46,696 bases of DNA from Gordonia rhizosphera NBRC 16068 (GTDB lineage: Bacteria; Actinomycetota; Actinomycetes; Mycobacteriales; Mycobacteriaceae), in assembly GCF_000298195.1 (NCBI RefSeq), contig NZ_BAHC01000121.1:1-46696 (forward strand), written 5' to 3'. Under the pieces are notes generated by a model, which ran no database searches, was not told the DNA's origin, and saw nothing but the letters and a program-made list of their open reading frames with translations. Below are positions 24,589 through 33,920 of the stretch, in pieces; the stretch's first letter is position 1, and each line of letters starts with the position of its first letter. The translations under genes were made by a program, and so were the position numbers.

Positions 24589-26201
24589 GCCTGCAGCTCC
24601 GAGTAGTCGATGACGTTGTCGGTGCGGAACGCGTACCCGTCGACTCCGGTGGCGAAGGCGTTGAGCGGCTGGACATATCCGATGTAGATGGTCGGCAGCT
24701 GGTCCTGCAGCACCTGCTCGGCACCGTTCCAGTCGGTCCACGCCTCGTGGCCGAGCGGGTTGCCTGCGGAGTTGCCATCGGCGATCGCGGTGTTCAGCGG
24801 CGCGTAGTCGAAGTCGGGCCAGTTGATCGGCGACCCCGGGGTGTAGAAGAGCGACAGCACATACGAAGGCGACTGGACGACAGCGTAATCACGGCCGAGA
24901 GAGGCCTCGAAGGACTTGTTGGCCAAACCCTCCTGGAACACCGCCGAGTTGACCTCGTTGATGGTGACGTCGAAGCCCGCGGCCTTGGCGGCCGTCTGCA
25001 CCTGCACGGCGGTCTCCTTGAGGTCCGGGACCGCGTTGTTGACCGTCAGGGTGAACTTCACCGGCGTGGTGATGCCGGCATCGCGCAGGATCTGCAGCGA
25101 CTTCTGCGGGTCGGTCGTGTTGGCGTGCAGGTCATTTCCGTCCCAGCCGGGCAGGGTCTGGTTGAGGATCGTCGAGATCGGGTTCAGCCGACCGTGATAG
25201 ACGTTGTTCATGATCGACTCGTAGGGCACCGCGCTGGCGAAGGCCTGACGGACCGCGAGGTTGTCGAACGGCGCCTTGGTGGTCAGCAGCGGGATATAGA
25301 CGTAGGCGTTGGTCGGGACGTCGAAGATCTGCGCGGCACCCGAATCCGCGAGGTCCACCTGGTCGGCCGGACGTAGCTGGGTGGCGATGGCGGCGTCCCC
25401 GCTCTTCACCAGGTTGCTGCGTTGGCCCGGGTCGGCGACGACGCGCTGCACGATCCGCTTGACGGCCGGTTCACCGAGTGCGAAACCGGGGTTCGCCTCG
25501 TACACCATCTGCTGACCGGGGGTGTAGCCGGCAAGTTTGTAGGCACCGAAACCGAAGTCGGCGTTGTTCTTCGACCATTCGACCGCATACGGATCCTCGG
25601 CCGTCGCGTGCTCCTGCAGCACGGTGGAGTCGTAGATGTTGTACGGCGTGTTCGCCAGGAGCGACAGCATCGTGAATCCGTAGGCCGGGTCGTCGACGGT
25701 GATCTGCACGGTCGCATCGTCGATCTTGGTCACCTGCGTGTCGGGATCGGTGATCGCCGGCGAGCTGATGAACGGCACGATGGAGGTGTCCACCTTGAAC
25801 TTGCGCTGCAGGGAGAAGATCACGTCGTCGGCGCTGAGGCTGTTGCCGGCGACGCTCCGGGCGTCGGTATTCAGGTGGAAGGTGTAGACCTTCTCGTCGG
25901 GGCTGACGTCGTAGCTCGAGGCGAGCACCGGTTCGAACTTGAACAGTTCCTGGTGGGCGGCCATCCCGTCGGTGCCGGCGACGTAGGGATTGCGGATGAG
26001 GGTGGCGCCGGTGTTCATGAAGAACTCGGCGGATTCGTATCCGGTGGCGCTGGTTTCGTAGCTGAAGCTCTGCGGCTGCGCGGCGGTCACGATGACCACG
26101 CCGCCCTCCTCGGCGGCGGGACTGCCACCGCATGCGCTGAGGAACGTCACGGCTGCGGCAACCGCCGCCAAGCCGGGGAGCAATCGGGATTTCAATCTCA
26201 T
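24585..26201 (-). CDS. ABC importer substrate-binding lipoprotein (SBP family 5)
   Basis: A family 5 solute-binding protein of 538 residues, exported as a lipoprotein (LKSRLLPGLAAVAAAVTFLSACGG). The body shows family patterns: YTFHLNTDARS with ADDVIFSLQRKF, and ADPGQRSNLVKSGDAAIA, AVRQAFASAVPYESI. The ligand may be a peptide, an opine-like amino acid derivative or another amphipathic molecule; family 5 ligands are hard to predict. The ATG at 26201 is preferred; an in-frame TTG at 26210 sits too close to GGAGA. Being in the same unit as the monooxygenase suggests it captures that enzyme's substrate. Confidence 0.9.
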
Positions 26202-26257
26202 CGGACGCAAATCTCCATTCGATTCAGTGATGTGATGTGTTGCTGGTCAGTTGACGG

Positions 26258-27130
26258 TCAACGTCGTCGTTGCTGGGAGATCAGCGTCGTGACCTTCGAC
26301 GCCGCCCATACCGAATATGCGAGGGCGAGAACCGGGAACAGCGCGGGCCACCACCGGCCCACCGCCGCGTCGGGGGCGGCGCTGGAGAGCATGTTCCCCC
26401 ACTCTGCCTCCGGCAACGGAATCCCCACCCCGAGGAATCCCAGTCCGGCACAGAAGATGATCGCCATACCGAAGATCGCCGAGGTGTTCTCGATCGTCGA
26501 GGCGATCGAGTTCGGGATCACGTGGCGAAGCAGGATCCGCGGCTCGGACTCGCCGCTCATCCGCGCGGCGGTGACATAGCCGTCGGTCCGGGTGCGTAGC
26601 ACCTCGGTGCGCATCAGCCGCGCCTGGAACGGCATGAGCACCAGGCTCAATGCGCACGTGATGACCACCGCGTTGCGTCCGAAGAAGGACACGATAACCA
26701 GTCCGGCGATCATCACCGGCAGCGCCTGGACGAGGTCGATGATCCGACCGGTCATCGAGGCGAGCCGCCCCACCAGGCCCGACTGCGAACCGTACATACC
26801 GGCGAAGGTGCCGATGATCAGCGCGAGCACCGTGGCCAGCGCCGTGACCGCCAGCGCGATCAACACGTCGATCCGGAACGCGGTCAGCGTGCGCGACAGG
26901 ACGTCGAAACCGTTCGAGTCGGTGCCGAACGGATACGCCCCGGACGGGCTTGTCGACGGGGTCCCGACGACATCGGTGGCCGGTTGCGGCGCGATCCACG
27001 GACCGATGACCGCCAACAAGATCAGCACACCGAACGGGATCAGACCGACGTACGGGCGAAACCTTACATACCAACCATTCTCGCGGCCAATCGTGCCGTC
27101 GACGGGCCGATCGGAAGCGGTGATCGTCAT
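26258..27130 (-). CDS. ABC importer permease (DppC-like)
   Basis: A 290-residue permease with an N-terminal cytoplasmic extension, a first helix at about 31-50 (the DppC-type N domain) and five further helices. The ATPase-contact loop reads AARMSGESEPRILLRHVIPN, matching the EAA motif (EAA---G). The periplasmic GAYPFGTDSNGFDVLSRTL is typical of this subgroup. It starts two bases after the stop of the partner permease. Confidence 0.9.
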   Translation of the reverse strand: MTITASDRPVDGTIGRENGWYVRFRPYVGLIPFGVLILLAVIGPWIAPQPATDVVGTPSTSPSGAYPFGTDSNGFDVLSRTLTAFRIDVLIALAVTALATVLALIIGTFAGMYGSQSGLVGRLASMTGRIIDLVQALPVMIAGLVIVSFFGRNAVVITCALSLVLMPFQARLMRTEVLRTRTDGYVTAARMSGESEPRILLRHVIPNSIASTIENTSAIFGMAIIFCAGLGFLGVGIPLPEAEWGNMLSSAAPDAAVGRWWPALFPVLALAYSVWAASKVTTLISQQRRR

Positions 27131-27132
27131 GC

Positions 27133-28242
27133 TCAGACCTCCTGGTTTCGGGACGCACGACGACGCGGGTCCAGCAGACCGGTGACCACGTCGGTGAGGA
27201 AATAGACGGCGAGACAGAGCCCGGCGGTCACGACCAGGAACGACCGCAACGCGTAGACGTCGGATGTGGTCACCGCGTCGACCGCGTACTGGCCCAGACC
27301 ACCGAGCCCGAAGAGGGATTCGAGGACGACGGCGCCGCCGAGCAACAGCCCGAACATCATGCCCAGCATCGACACGGTGGCCGGCAGCGCCCGCCGGTAG
27401 ATGCTGACCAGCACAACACGCCGTGGGGCGCCCGAGGCGATACGGAAACGGGTTGCGGGGCTATCAATTTCCTTGTCGAGCGCGAGGATCGTCGTCTTGA
27501 CCATTATCGCGGCGTGTGCGAAGACCATCACCGCCACCGGCAGGATCAGATGCGAGACGTAGGAGTTCATCGCGGCCGTGTCACCGGCCAGGAGCGAGTC
27601 GAGGATCGGGAATCCGGTGACCTTGGGCGGTGCCATCAGAATCGGGTCGAGACGTCCGGAAGGTGCTGGAACCCAGTGCAGGACAGCGAAGAACAGGTAC
27701 AGGAACGCGATGCCGACGACATATTCGGGGATCGCGCCTGCGGACCGGGCGTAGGTCGCGAGAACCCGCGAGACCGGGTTGTGGGGCCGGGTGACGACCA
27801 GGTGTGAAATGAGCAGGCTCACCACGGTGGCGAAGAACAGGCCGGTCGCCACCAGCTCGAGCGTGGCGGGCACCCGAACGGCCATGTCCTCGGCCACCGG
27901 GCGTCCCGTCGCGATCGAGTTCCCCAGGTCGAACGTCGCCAGGCTCTGCAGGTAGTGGCCGAGCTGGGTCAGCCACGGATCGTCGAGCCCGTAGCTCGCG
28001 CGAGCCTGTGCGAGCGCCTCCCCGGAGAGCCGTCCGCCCGAGGCCGAAACCAGCGGATCGCCTGGGATGAGCTTCACCAGGAAGAAGGCCAGCAGCACGA
28101 AAAGCAGGAAGTTGACGATGGTGGTCACCGCCGACCGGAGAATCCAACCGTAGGACCCCAACCCCGGGAGCAACGCGCCGACGTCGAATCTGGCCACCGA
28201 TCTCTCTGACTTGCCGATGGCGATGGTGGTGTCTGCAGTCAC
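27133..28242 (-). CDS. ABC importer permease (DppB-like)
   Basis: A 369-residue permease. The first helix leads to FFLVKLIPGDPLV, the DppB hallmark, followed by the periplasmic segment YGLDDPWLTQLGHYLQSL. The contact loop reads FRIASGAPRRVVLVSIYRRALP. Five further helices follow. The GTG at 28242 is chosen because AGGAGGG lies five bases upstream (28248-28254); the frame is open further but has no such site. It is the first gene of the seven-gene minus-strand unit ending at 20536. Confidence 0.88.
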   Translation of the reverse strand: MTADTTIAIGKSERSVARFDVGALLPGLGSYGWILRSAVTTIVNFLLFVLLAFFLVKLIPGDPLVSASGGRLSGEALAQARASYGLDDPWLTQLGHYLQSLATFDLGNSIATGRPVAEDMAVRVPATLELVATGLFFATVVSLLISHLVVTRPHNPVSRVLATYARSAGAIPEYVVGIAFLYLFFAVLHWVPAPSGRLDPILMAPPKVTGFPILDSLLAGDTAAMNSYVSHLILPVAVMVFAHAAIMVKTTILALDKEIDSPATRFRIASGAPRRVVLVSIYRRALPATVSMLGMMFGLLLGGAVVLESLFGLGGLGQYAVDAVTTSDVYALRSFLVVTAGLCLAVYFLTDVVTGLLDPRRRASRNQEV

Positions 28243-28563
28243 ACGGACCCTCCTGGGTGAACATCTGGTTCTGGTGGCCGGAGCTCCTCGACGAGCCCTC
28301 GACCCGAGCCGAGACACGATCGTCATCGGGGTTTGTTTCGGTTTCTGCACCCAGCAGTGACCGATCGATTGCGCGGGTTCACACGACGCCAGCAGTGGCA
28401 TCCGCGCAGGTCAGAGGAATACATTCGATTGCACGCGCAGATATCCGCCAGTTGTGACGCTGGCGACTTGTCAGGACATGCAAGCTTTGGCACTCCTAAC
28501 ATTGAGGAATCCGAAAGTCCGATCGGGGCGGGCGACGATCTTCGAAGTTGGTAAGGCGATACC
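28243..28563. promoter_or_regulatory. Divergent promoter region of importer and GntR gene
   Basis: These 321 bases separate the importer operon from the divergent GntR gene and hold no convincing gene. TGTCAGGACA (28469-28478) is a short inverted repeat, and TAACAT (28497-28502) is a plausible -10 box for the regulator gene. The symmetric element is a candidate GntR operator, since these regulators usually bind such sites in their own divergent region. Confidence 0.4.
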
Positions 28564-29325
28564 GTGGCTTTTTCCCATGCTGCTCAACATCCACGCGCGC
28601 ACGGCGGGTCGGCGCGTGGCCGTCAGGTCTCGTCGCGCCGCGTCCGTGACCTCCTGCTCGCATCGATCCGCACCGGCAGCATCGACGCCGACGCACCGCT
28701 CGTCGAAGAAGAGCTGATGCAGATGTTCGACTCCAGCCGCGGGTCGGTACGCGCCGCGCTCGGTGAGCTGAGCGAGGCCGGACGGCTGGTCCGCCGGCCC
28801 CGGGTCGGTACGCGACTGCACCGCAAGGACCTCGGCATCCAGTTGGCGGACTTCTCTGGAACCAACGGTCAATCCGTCGAGATCAAGGTCACCGAGCAGC
28901 GCCTGGTCCCCACGTTCCCGCTGGTGAGCGAACGGCTCGACATCCACGACGACCATGTCCGGCTGGTCGAGAACATCTTCATCGCCAACGATGAGGTCAT
29001 CGGTTTGCGCAATGCCTATTTCTCACCGCGATTCGACGCCGACCCCACTGCGCTGGTCGGCGAACCGCTGACGATGGCGAAGACCATCGCCGAGTTCTTC
29101 CGTGTCACCCCCGGCACCGCGTCGGTGTCAATCGGCGCGGAACTGTCCGACGACCGCACGAGCCAACTGCTCGGGATCGAACCGGGCCAATCCCTGCTGT
29201 CACGCGACGTGGTCTATTCCACCGCCGACGGACGTCCGTTCCAGATCGTGTTCGACCGGTTCCGCGCCGACCGGGTGCGGCTCGAATCGGACCTGGGACT
29301 GTCGGATTGGCCCGATCGACGGTGA
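28564..29325 (+). CDS. GntR-family regulator with UTRA domain
   Basis: A 253-residue regulator. A winged HTH lies around 25-80 (RVRDLLLASIRTGSIDADAPL, then SSRGSVRAALGELSEAGRLVRRPRVGT), followed by a UTRA ligand-binding domain (about 95-250; EPLTMAKTIAEFFR, GIEPGQSLLSRDVVYSTADGRP, QIVFDRFRADRVRL). HutC-type members usually release DNA when they bind a small ligand, often the substrate or a sugar phosphate. The gene lies divergent from the importer operon and upstream of the flavin reductase, so it probably controls both. It starts with GTG with no strong ribosome binding site. Confidence 0.88.
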   Translation: MAFSHAAQHPRAHGGSARGRQVSSRRVRDLLLASIRTGSIDADAPLVEEELMQMFDSSRGSVRAALGELSEAGRLVRRPRVGTRLHRKDLGIQLADFSGTNGQSVEIKVTEQRLVPTFPLVSERLDIHDDHVRLVENIFIANDEVIGLRNAYFSPRFDADPTALVGEPLTMAKTIAEFFRVTPGTASVSIGAELSDDRTSQLLGIEPGQSLLSRDVVYSTADGRPFQIVFDRFRADRVRLESDLGLSDWPDRR

Positions 29326-29475
29326 GCGGATTCGATCCCGCCACAGCTTCTCCAAGGCTCTGACCTGCGCAATCACCCGTCGGTGTGGTGCGGTTCGGTC
29401 GGGGTCGGCCGCGCAATGTCGACGTAATTGTCAGGTGATCGGTCGGTAATTCCCGGCACGCAGGCTCGTCGCGGT

Positions 29476-29506
29476 CCGGATCACCCTACCGGTGGGGGTG
29501 ATCCGG
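29476..29506 (+). promoter_or_regulatory. Long inverted repeat before the flavin reductase gene
   Basis: CCGGATCACCC (29476-29486) and GGGTGATCCGG (29496-29506) are 11-base perfect arms around a 9-base loop that itself contains ACCGGT. It lies 51 bases before the ATG. It could be a leader hairpin, an operator, or a terminator of the regulator gene 150 bases upstream. No known riboswitch consensus was recognised. Confidence 0.45.
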
Positions 29507-29557
29507 TCACCGCCTGCACCGAACACCTGATCACCACGAATGGACAGTGAGCACACC

Positions 29558-30052
29558 ATGACCACTTCGACCGAAATCGATCCGGCCGAACTGCGCAGCG
29601 CATTCGGCGCCTTTCCCACCGGTGTCGTCGCGCTCGCCGGGATGACCGGCGACGACCCGACGGTACTCGTCGCATCGTCGTTCGCCGTCGGCGTGTCGCT
29701 ATCGCCGCCGCTGGTGATGTTCGCGGTGCAGCAGTCGTCGTCGACCTGGCCGCTACTGAAGCAGGCACCTGCGCTGGGAGTCTCGGTGCTCGGCGAACAT
29801 CACGCACCGGTGGTGCGACAACTCGCCGCCAAGGACAAGGCCAACCGCCTGGCCGGTGTGGCGACCACGGTGCGAAGCAGCGGCGCGGTGTTCCTGAGCG
29901 GTGCGCCGGTGAGTTTCGAATGCGCGTTGGAGAGCTCACACATCGCCGGCGATCACGAGATCGTCGTGCTGCGGATCATCGATCTGCTCAACGATCCGGC
30001 CCAGCAGCCCATCATCTGGCACAAGTCGTCGTTCATGCGGTTGAGCGCGTAG
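29558..30052 (+). CDS. Flavin reductase, monooxygenase small component
   Basis: A 164-residue flavin reductase-like FMN-binding protein (NtaB/HpaC/DszD type). It opens ELRSAFGAFPTGVVALAG, has LVASSFAVGVSLSPPLVMFAVQ, the classical S-F--VSL-PP pattern, then SVLGEHHAPVVRQLA and FECALESSHIAGDHEIVVLRIIDL near the end. It reduces FMN with NAD(P)H and supplies FMNH2 to a partner oxygenase, here most likely that at 21581-22915. An in-frame ATG at 29540 is possible; neither start has a strong ribosome binding site. Confidence 0.88.
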   Translation: MTTSTEIDPAELRSAFGAFPTGVVALAGMTGDDPTVLVASSFAVGVSLSPPLVMFAVQQSSSTWPLLKQAPALGVSVLGEHHAPVVRQLAAKDKANRLAGVATTVRSSGAVFLSGAPVSFECALESSHIAGDHEIVVLRIIDLLNDPAQQPIIWHKSSFMRLSA

Positions 30053-30167
30053 GACAACGACCCGCACTGCGGTCCGCGGAACGCCGACGACGCCGGGGTC
30101 CCCCAGTTCGTCCGCAATCGCGCGTATCGTCCTCGCCAGGCATATTCGCGACTGGAAGCGGGCTGTC

Positions 30168-30353
30168 ATGGGCAGACACTCAGTACCTGACGACGGCACC
30201 TGGCCGGGTGACGCGATCACGGTCGATGCGATCACCGGACACAATGCGATGTCGGCCGGTGACGGCGAAAGTCGGCCGCGCCGAAGATATGTCGACCATG
30301 GGGCCTCGCACAGCCTCGACGACCGACCGGACGCGAGACCGTTCTCGCCTTGA
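30168..30353 (+). CDS. Doubtful small hydrophilic ORF
   Basis: A 61-codon frame starting ATG with no clear ribosome binding site. It is rich in Asp, Gly, Ser and Arg with no recognisable domain. The one point in its favour is that its stop overlaps the TTG of the next gene as TTGA. It covers most of the 297-base gap 30053-30349, which otherwise shows nothing but a near-palindromic GGTCCGCGGAACG at 30071-30083. Confidence 0.25.
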   Translation: MGRHSVPDDGTWPGDAITVDAITGHNAMSAGDGESRPRRRYVDHGASHSLDDRPDARPFSP

Positions 30354-30874
30354 GCGACACCGCGGGCGACGACGTTCCGCACGTCTATCTCGACCATCTC
30401 ACCGATCAGCTGGACGGTGAACGCGCACGACAGGTAACGCTGACCGCGCGGGCCGAGACGATCGTGAAAACGGTACTCGCCCTGCTCACGGTGGTGATCG
30501 CGGTGTTGGCGTTCGTCTTCGGCGGCGCCGTCGAGTTCCGTCCGCATGCCGTGACCGTCGCGGTGGTGGTCGTCGCGATCCTCGTCGGGATCGGCACGCT
30601 CGTCGCCGGTACGTTTGCCCTGACCCTGCCACCGGCCGATGCCGGGACTCGGCTGGACACCCTCAACGGCATGGCGAGTGAGTACTGGTGGCTGACACAC
30701 GATCCCGGCGATGCCCTGTTCACGGTTGCGCGCCGCAAGTTCGAATCGATCGCGGTGTTGCGCACCGCGAACCGGCAGCGAACGACATTGTGCCGCACGG
30801 CTCTCTACGGTCAGCTCGCCACCATGGCGGTGCTGTCGGCGGCGGTCATCGTCGAGATCATCGCCCGTGCATGA
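30350..30874 (+). CDS. Three-helix membrane protein resembling Pycsar/SLATT effectors
   Basis: A 174-residue protein starting with TTG. It opens with a helical segment, VYLDHLTDQLDGERARQVTLTARAETIV, runs into two membrane helices (about 40-60 and 68-92), then has a cytoplasmic region (about 95-145) and a third membrane helix at the C-terminus. This layout resembles the PycTM and SLATT membrane effectors that act in nucleotide-signalling defence, but no cyclase or nucleotidyltransferase gene is nearby, so the comparison is inference. A housekeeping membrane protein of unknown role is equally possible. It converges on the regulator gene of unit 3. Confidence 0.6.
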   Translation: MSDTAGDDVPHVYLDHLTDQLDGERARQVTLTARAETIVKTVLALLTVVIAVLAFVFGGAVEFRPHAVTVAVVVVAILVGIGTLVAGTFALTLPPADAGTRLDTLNGMASEYWWLTHDPGDALFTVARRKFESIAVLRTANRQRTTLCRTALYGQLATMAVLSAAVIVEIIARA

Positions 30875-30880
30875 CTTGGG

Positions 30881-30894
30881 CGTTCCGCGGAACG
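30881..30894. terminator. Palindrome CGTTCCGCGGAACG, copy 2
   Basis: Identical to 20515-20528. It lies between the stops of the convergent membrane protein (30874) and unit 3 regulator (30897) genes, which suits a bidirectional terminator, though the stem is short. Confidence 0.4.
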
Positions 30895-30896
30895 TC

Positions 30897-31544
30897 CTAC
30901 AGGTCGTCGGCGGTGATCAGGCCGTCCTGGATGGCCCGCGCCACCAGCGCGGCCTTCGTCGGCGCGTCGCGGCCGGCCGCAGCATACTTCGCGCGAATGC
31001 GGCCGAGGTGGGTCTTCACCGTTCCCGGGGTGATGAACAGCCGTTTGGCCACCAGTGCCTGGGATTCCGTCTGAAACCAGCTGATCAGCACCTCCCGCTC
31101 ACGCGGTGAGAGCATCGGCCGGTTCACCGCCTCGTCGCTGTTCATCGCTTTCGCCATCGTCGGCCCCAGATACGGCTGATCGGTCCGCGCGGCGTGGATG
31201 GCGGCGATGAGATGTTCGCGCCCTTCGGCTTTCGACAGATAGGTCACCGCACCGAGGTCGAGGCATTCCAGCACCAGACTGCTCCCGGTGTGCTGGGAGA
31301 ACACGATGACGCGGTACCCGTCCTCGGACAAGCGATGCAGCGCATCAAGATCCGGAGCCCGCCCATCGAATTGGAGATCCAACACCACGACGTCGACGTC
31401 ATGGTGTCCTTCGTAGAACGAGGCCGGACTGAGATAGGAGCCGGTGATCACGATCGGCGGATCGGCCTGCGCGCACCACCCGGCGATGCCCTCGTGGATG
31501 ATCGCGTGATCGTCGATCAGCCCGATGTGGATCGGCTCGGTCAT
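30897..31544 (-). CDS. NarL/LuxR-type response regulator, unit 3
   Basis: A 215-residue regulator. The receiver has the acidic pair at 11-12 (LIDDH), phospho-acceptor Asp56 in VVLDLQFD, Ser in VIVFSQHTG and Lys in YLSKAEG. The LuxR HTH is LSPREREVLISWFQTESQALVAKRLFITPGTVKTHLGRIRAKY. Its C-terminal domain is the closest relative in the window of the receiver-less protein at 14204-14656. It starts in the stop of the fused kinase gene (ATGA overlap). Confidence 0.9.
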   Translation of the reverse strand: MTEPIHIGLIDDHAIIHEGIAGWCAQADPPIVITGSYLSPASFYEGHHDVDVVVLDLQFDGRAPDLDALHRLSEDGYRVIVFSQHTGSSLVLECLDLGAVTYLSKAEGREHLIAAIHAARTDQPYLGPTMAKAMNSDEAVNRPMLSPREREVLISWFQTESQALVAKRLFITPGTVKTHLGRIRAKYAAAGRDAPTKAALVARAIQDGLITADDL

Positions 31545-33805
31545 CGTGGCACACTCCTCACGTCGGCGGGCAGGGGCAGTTCGAGTTCGACCCAGGTGAG
31601 ATCACCGGCGACGGCGGGGACGATCCCCATGCCCGCCTCGATGGCGTCGCGCGTGGCGCCCGGACAGTCACACACCACGCTGACCGTGATCGTCTCGGCG
31701 GTCGCGGTGAACACGATACGCGCCCGAGACCTCGCCCCCGCCAACGCCATCGACGCGATCGCCAGCAATTCGTCGCGCAATTCCGGCGGGACGTCGGGCA
31801 GGGTCGTGCCGGCGTCGACCGTCACCGTCACCCCGCGGTCCTCGGCCTTGCCGATCATCGGCTGCAGTTCCTGCAGCAAGGGGTGATCGGTGTTGTCGGA
31901 CTGGGCGAACAGCCGACGCAGCCGCGCGCCTTCGATCAGCGCGGCGGCACGCAGTTGTGGATCGGTCGGATCGGTCACCGAATCACGCAGACGCTCCAGC
32001 AACGGCACCAACGACTCCGACAGTGCGGCGTAATTGGCCGCGGTATCCGCGGCCAGCGCCCGCTCCTCCGCCTCGGACGCCCATCGTCGAACATGCTGAT
32101 CGTTCAGCGTTTTCGCGGTCTGTGCCGCAGTCACCAGTGACGTGGTGAACACGAGTGCCAACGCCTGCAGGAGCGCCACGGCGACGAAGCCGTAGCCGAT
32201 CGAAACCACACTCTCCCGGTCCGGCAACAGGATCAGCAATGATGCCGACCCGATCACCCAGAGCGCCGCCAGCGCCGTGAGGCTGCGAGCGATCGGGAAA
32301 CGATACGTCAGGGCGACGATCAACCATCCGAGAGTCCCCAGTGCCCAGTCGCTGCCGGAGTTCAGACTCGATGTGGCCAGCAATATCTGCTGGACGGGAA
32401 TCACCGCGATGGTGGCGGCACAGCACGCCCAGATGATCGACGACGATACCGGGTGGGCGACGGCATACCCGGCGATCGCAATGCATACGACGCAGACAAG
32501 CAGGAGCAGCGCTTGGGCCAGTGGGTAATCCGTCTCACCCACAATCGCGCGCGGTGCCTGCGATCCGACGATGACCGTGGCGATCGCGATCAGCCCGTAG
32601 CCGAATCCATGCAGCAGTCGTTGGGCCGACTCGACACGGTCGTCGAGTTCGCGACTGCTCTCCGTCGTCGCCCACTGCAGGACGATCGTGGTCCCCGAGC
32701 CGGGCCGACTGTTGATGCGGGCCAGACCACCGATGTCGGACATCCGGCCGCGGATGGAGTTGCGCACGCCGAATCGTCGAGCGACGCCGTCGGAGCCGAC
32801 GTCGAAGCCGATACCGTCGTCGGTGACGGTCACCGACCGTTCCGTCACCGTCACGGTCACCGACGATGCCCGCGCATGGCGATCGACGTTGGTGAGCGCC
32901 TCCCGGGTGGCGCCCTCGACGGCGTCGACGATGTCACCGGCGAGCCACAGCTCGTCGACGCCGTCCAGACGCGTCGGCGTCGTCACGTGGCAGCACAGCT
33001 CCCGCAGTCGCTCGACCAGATCGACCCGTTCGTCGTCGAGGGGCGACGGCGCAGCGAAAGCGTTGATGGTGGCCAGATCCCGGTCGACCTGCCGGGCCAG
33101 AACGTCAGGGTTGGTGGTGGCCCCCTGCCCGACCATCAGCAGCGTCGACGCCGCGGTGTCGTGCATGATCGCGCAGTGCCTTCGCGCCAGCCGGTGCCGG
33201 GCGATGGCGACCGACCGGCTGACCTCATCGTCGGCGGACGCGATGAGCATGCCGTCGGTCAGTGTCGCGGCCCGCAAGACAACCCGCCGGAACATCGCGA
33301 CGAGCAGCCAATCGACAGCGAGGAAGTCGAAGCTGTACACGGTCCACGGGTCGGCAGCGCCCGGAACACGGAGGGTGCCGATGGCCCACGCGCCCGCGGT
33401 GACCAGCGCGGCGAGTGCGGACCAGCGTGTCGGGTGGGCGATGCCGAAGGCGATGATCGCCGTGCTGGACACTCCGAGCATCGGACTCACGTCGGTGATG
33501 AACGGGGTATCGGAGACGAGCCATGGTGTCTGCAGGAGGTAGATCGCGACCACGGTCACGTCGGCGACCGCCCACCGGACACCCAGACGGCGCGATGCGA
33601 GCCGGAAGGCCGACCACAGCGCCATCAACGAGCTCATGACCAGACCGCGCGCCGGCACGGCGGGTTCGATGAACGTGAACGCCGCAACCGCGATGCACAC
33701 GAAGTGCAGGAGCAGCAGACCGATCCGCTCGGCTTGCCGGCTCAGGACGCGATAGGTCTCGCCGGGTGTGGCGTCACCCGGCGACCTCCGGCCCCTGCTC
33801 GACAC
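31541..33805 (-). CDS. Fused sensor kinase plus kinase-like partner, unit 3
   Basis: A 754-residue membrane protein in two halves. Residues 1-380 are a sensor kinase: about six helices in 25-175, phospho-acceptor His215 in AIMHDTAASTLLMVGQG, N box around Asn306 (REALTNVDRHA), G1 DDGIGF (329-334) and GVRNSIRGRM. Residues 395-754 repeat the plan of the separate partner proteins of units 1 and 2: about six more helices (400-550), a coiled segment (LNDQHVRRWASEAEERALAA), LVPLLERLRDS...LRAAALIEGARLRRLF, and a degenerate ATPase-like end (GVTVTVDAGTTLPDVPPE...). This natural fusion supports a kinase-partner complex in the split units. GTG 33805 is preceded by GGAGG seven bases away. Confidence 0.85.
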   Translation of the reverse strand: MSSRGRRSPGDATPGETYRVLSRQAERIGLLLLHFVCIAVAAFTFIEPAVPARGLVMSSLMALWSAFRLASRRLGVRWAVADVTVVAIYLLQTPWLVSDTPFITDVSPMLGVSSTAIIAFGIAHPTRWSALAALVTAGAWAIGTLRVPGAADPWTVYSFDFLAVDWLLVAMFRRVVLRAATLTDGMLIASADDEVSRSVAIARHRLARRHCAIMHDTAASTLLMVGQGATTNPDVLARQVDRDLATINAFAAPSPLDDERVDLVERLRELCCHVTTPTRLDGVDELWLAGDIVDAVEGATREALTNVDRHARASSVTVTVTERSVTVTDDGIGFDVGSDGVARRFGVRNSIRGRMSDIGGLARINSRPGSGTTIVLQWATTESSRELDDRVESAQRLLHGFGYGLIAIATVIVGSQAPRAIVGETDYPLAQALLLLVCVVCIAIAGYAVAHPVSSSIIWACCAATIAVIPVQQILLATSSLNSGSDWALGTLGWLIVALTYRFPIARSLTALAALWVIGSASLLILLPDRESVVSIGYGFVAVALLQALALVFTTSLVTAAQTAKTLNDQHVRRWASEAEERALAADTAANYAALSESLVPLLERLRDSVTDPTDPQLRAAALIEGARLRRLFAQSDNTDHPLLQELQPMIGKAEDRGVTVTVDAGTTLPDVPPELRDELLAIASMALAGARSRARIVFTATAETITVSVVCDCPGATRDAIEAGMGIVPAVAGDLTWVELELPLPADVRSVPR

Positions 33806-33907
33806 ACGCGTCCTCCGTCACGAAACCCTGTTCCGGGAGGTTATCTCGGGCCGAGAACACATGGGTGTACTCCGTTATGGGGATACCCGCGGTCACAGGC
33901 ACTTCGG

Positions 33908-33913
33908 TAGGCT
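33908..33913 (+). promoter_or_regulatory. -10 box of a leaderless gene
   Basis: TAGGCT seven bases before the GTG at 33921; no Shine-Dalgarno sequence is present. Confidence 0.35.
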
Positions 33914-33920
33914 CGCAGGG

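Noticed and set aside
29476..29506. Known riboswitch
   Set aside because: No match to the conserved cores of FMN, SAM, cobalamin or TPP elements that I can recognise; only a simple inverted repeat is visible.
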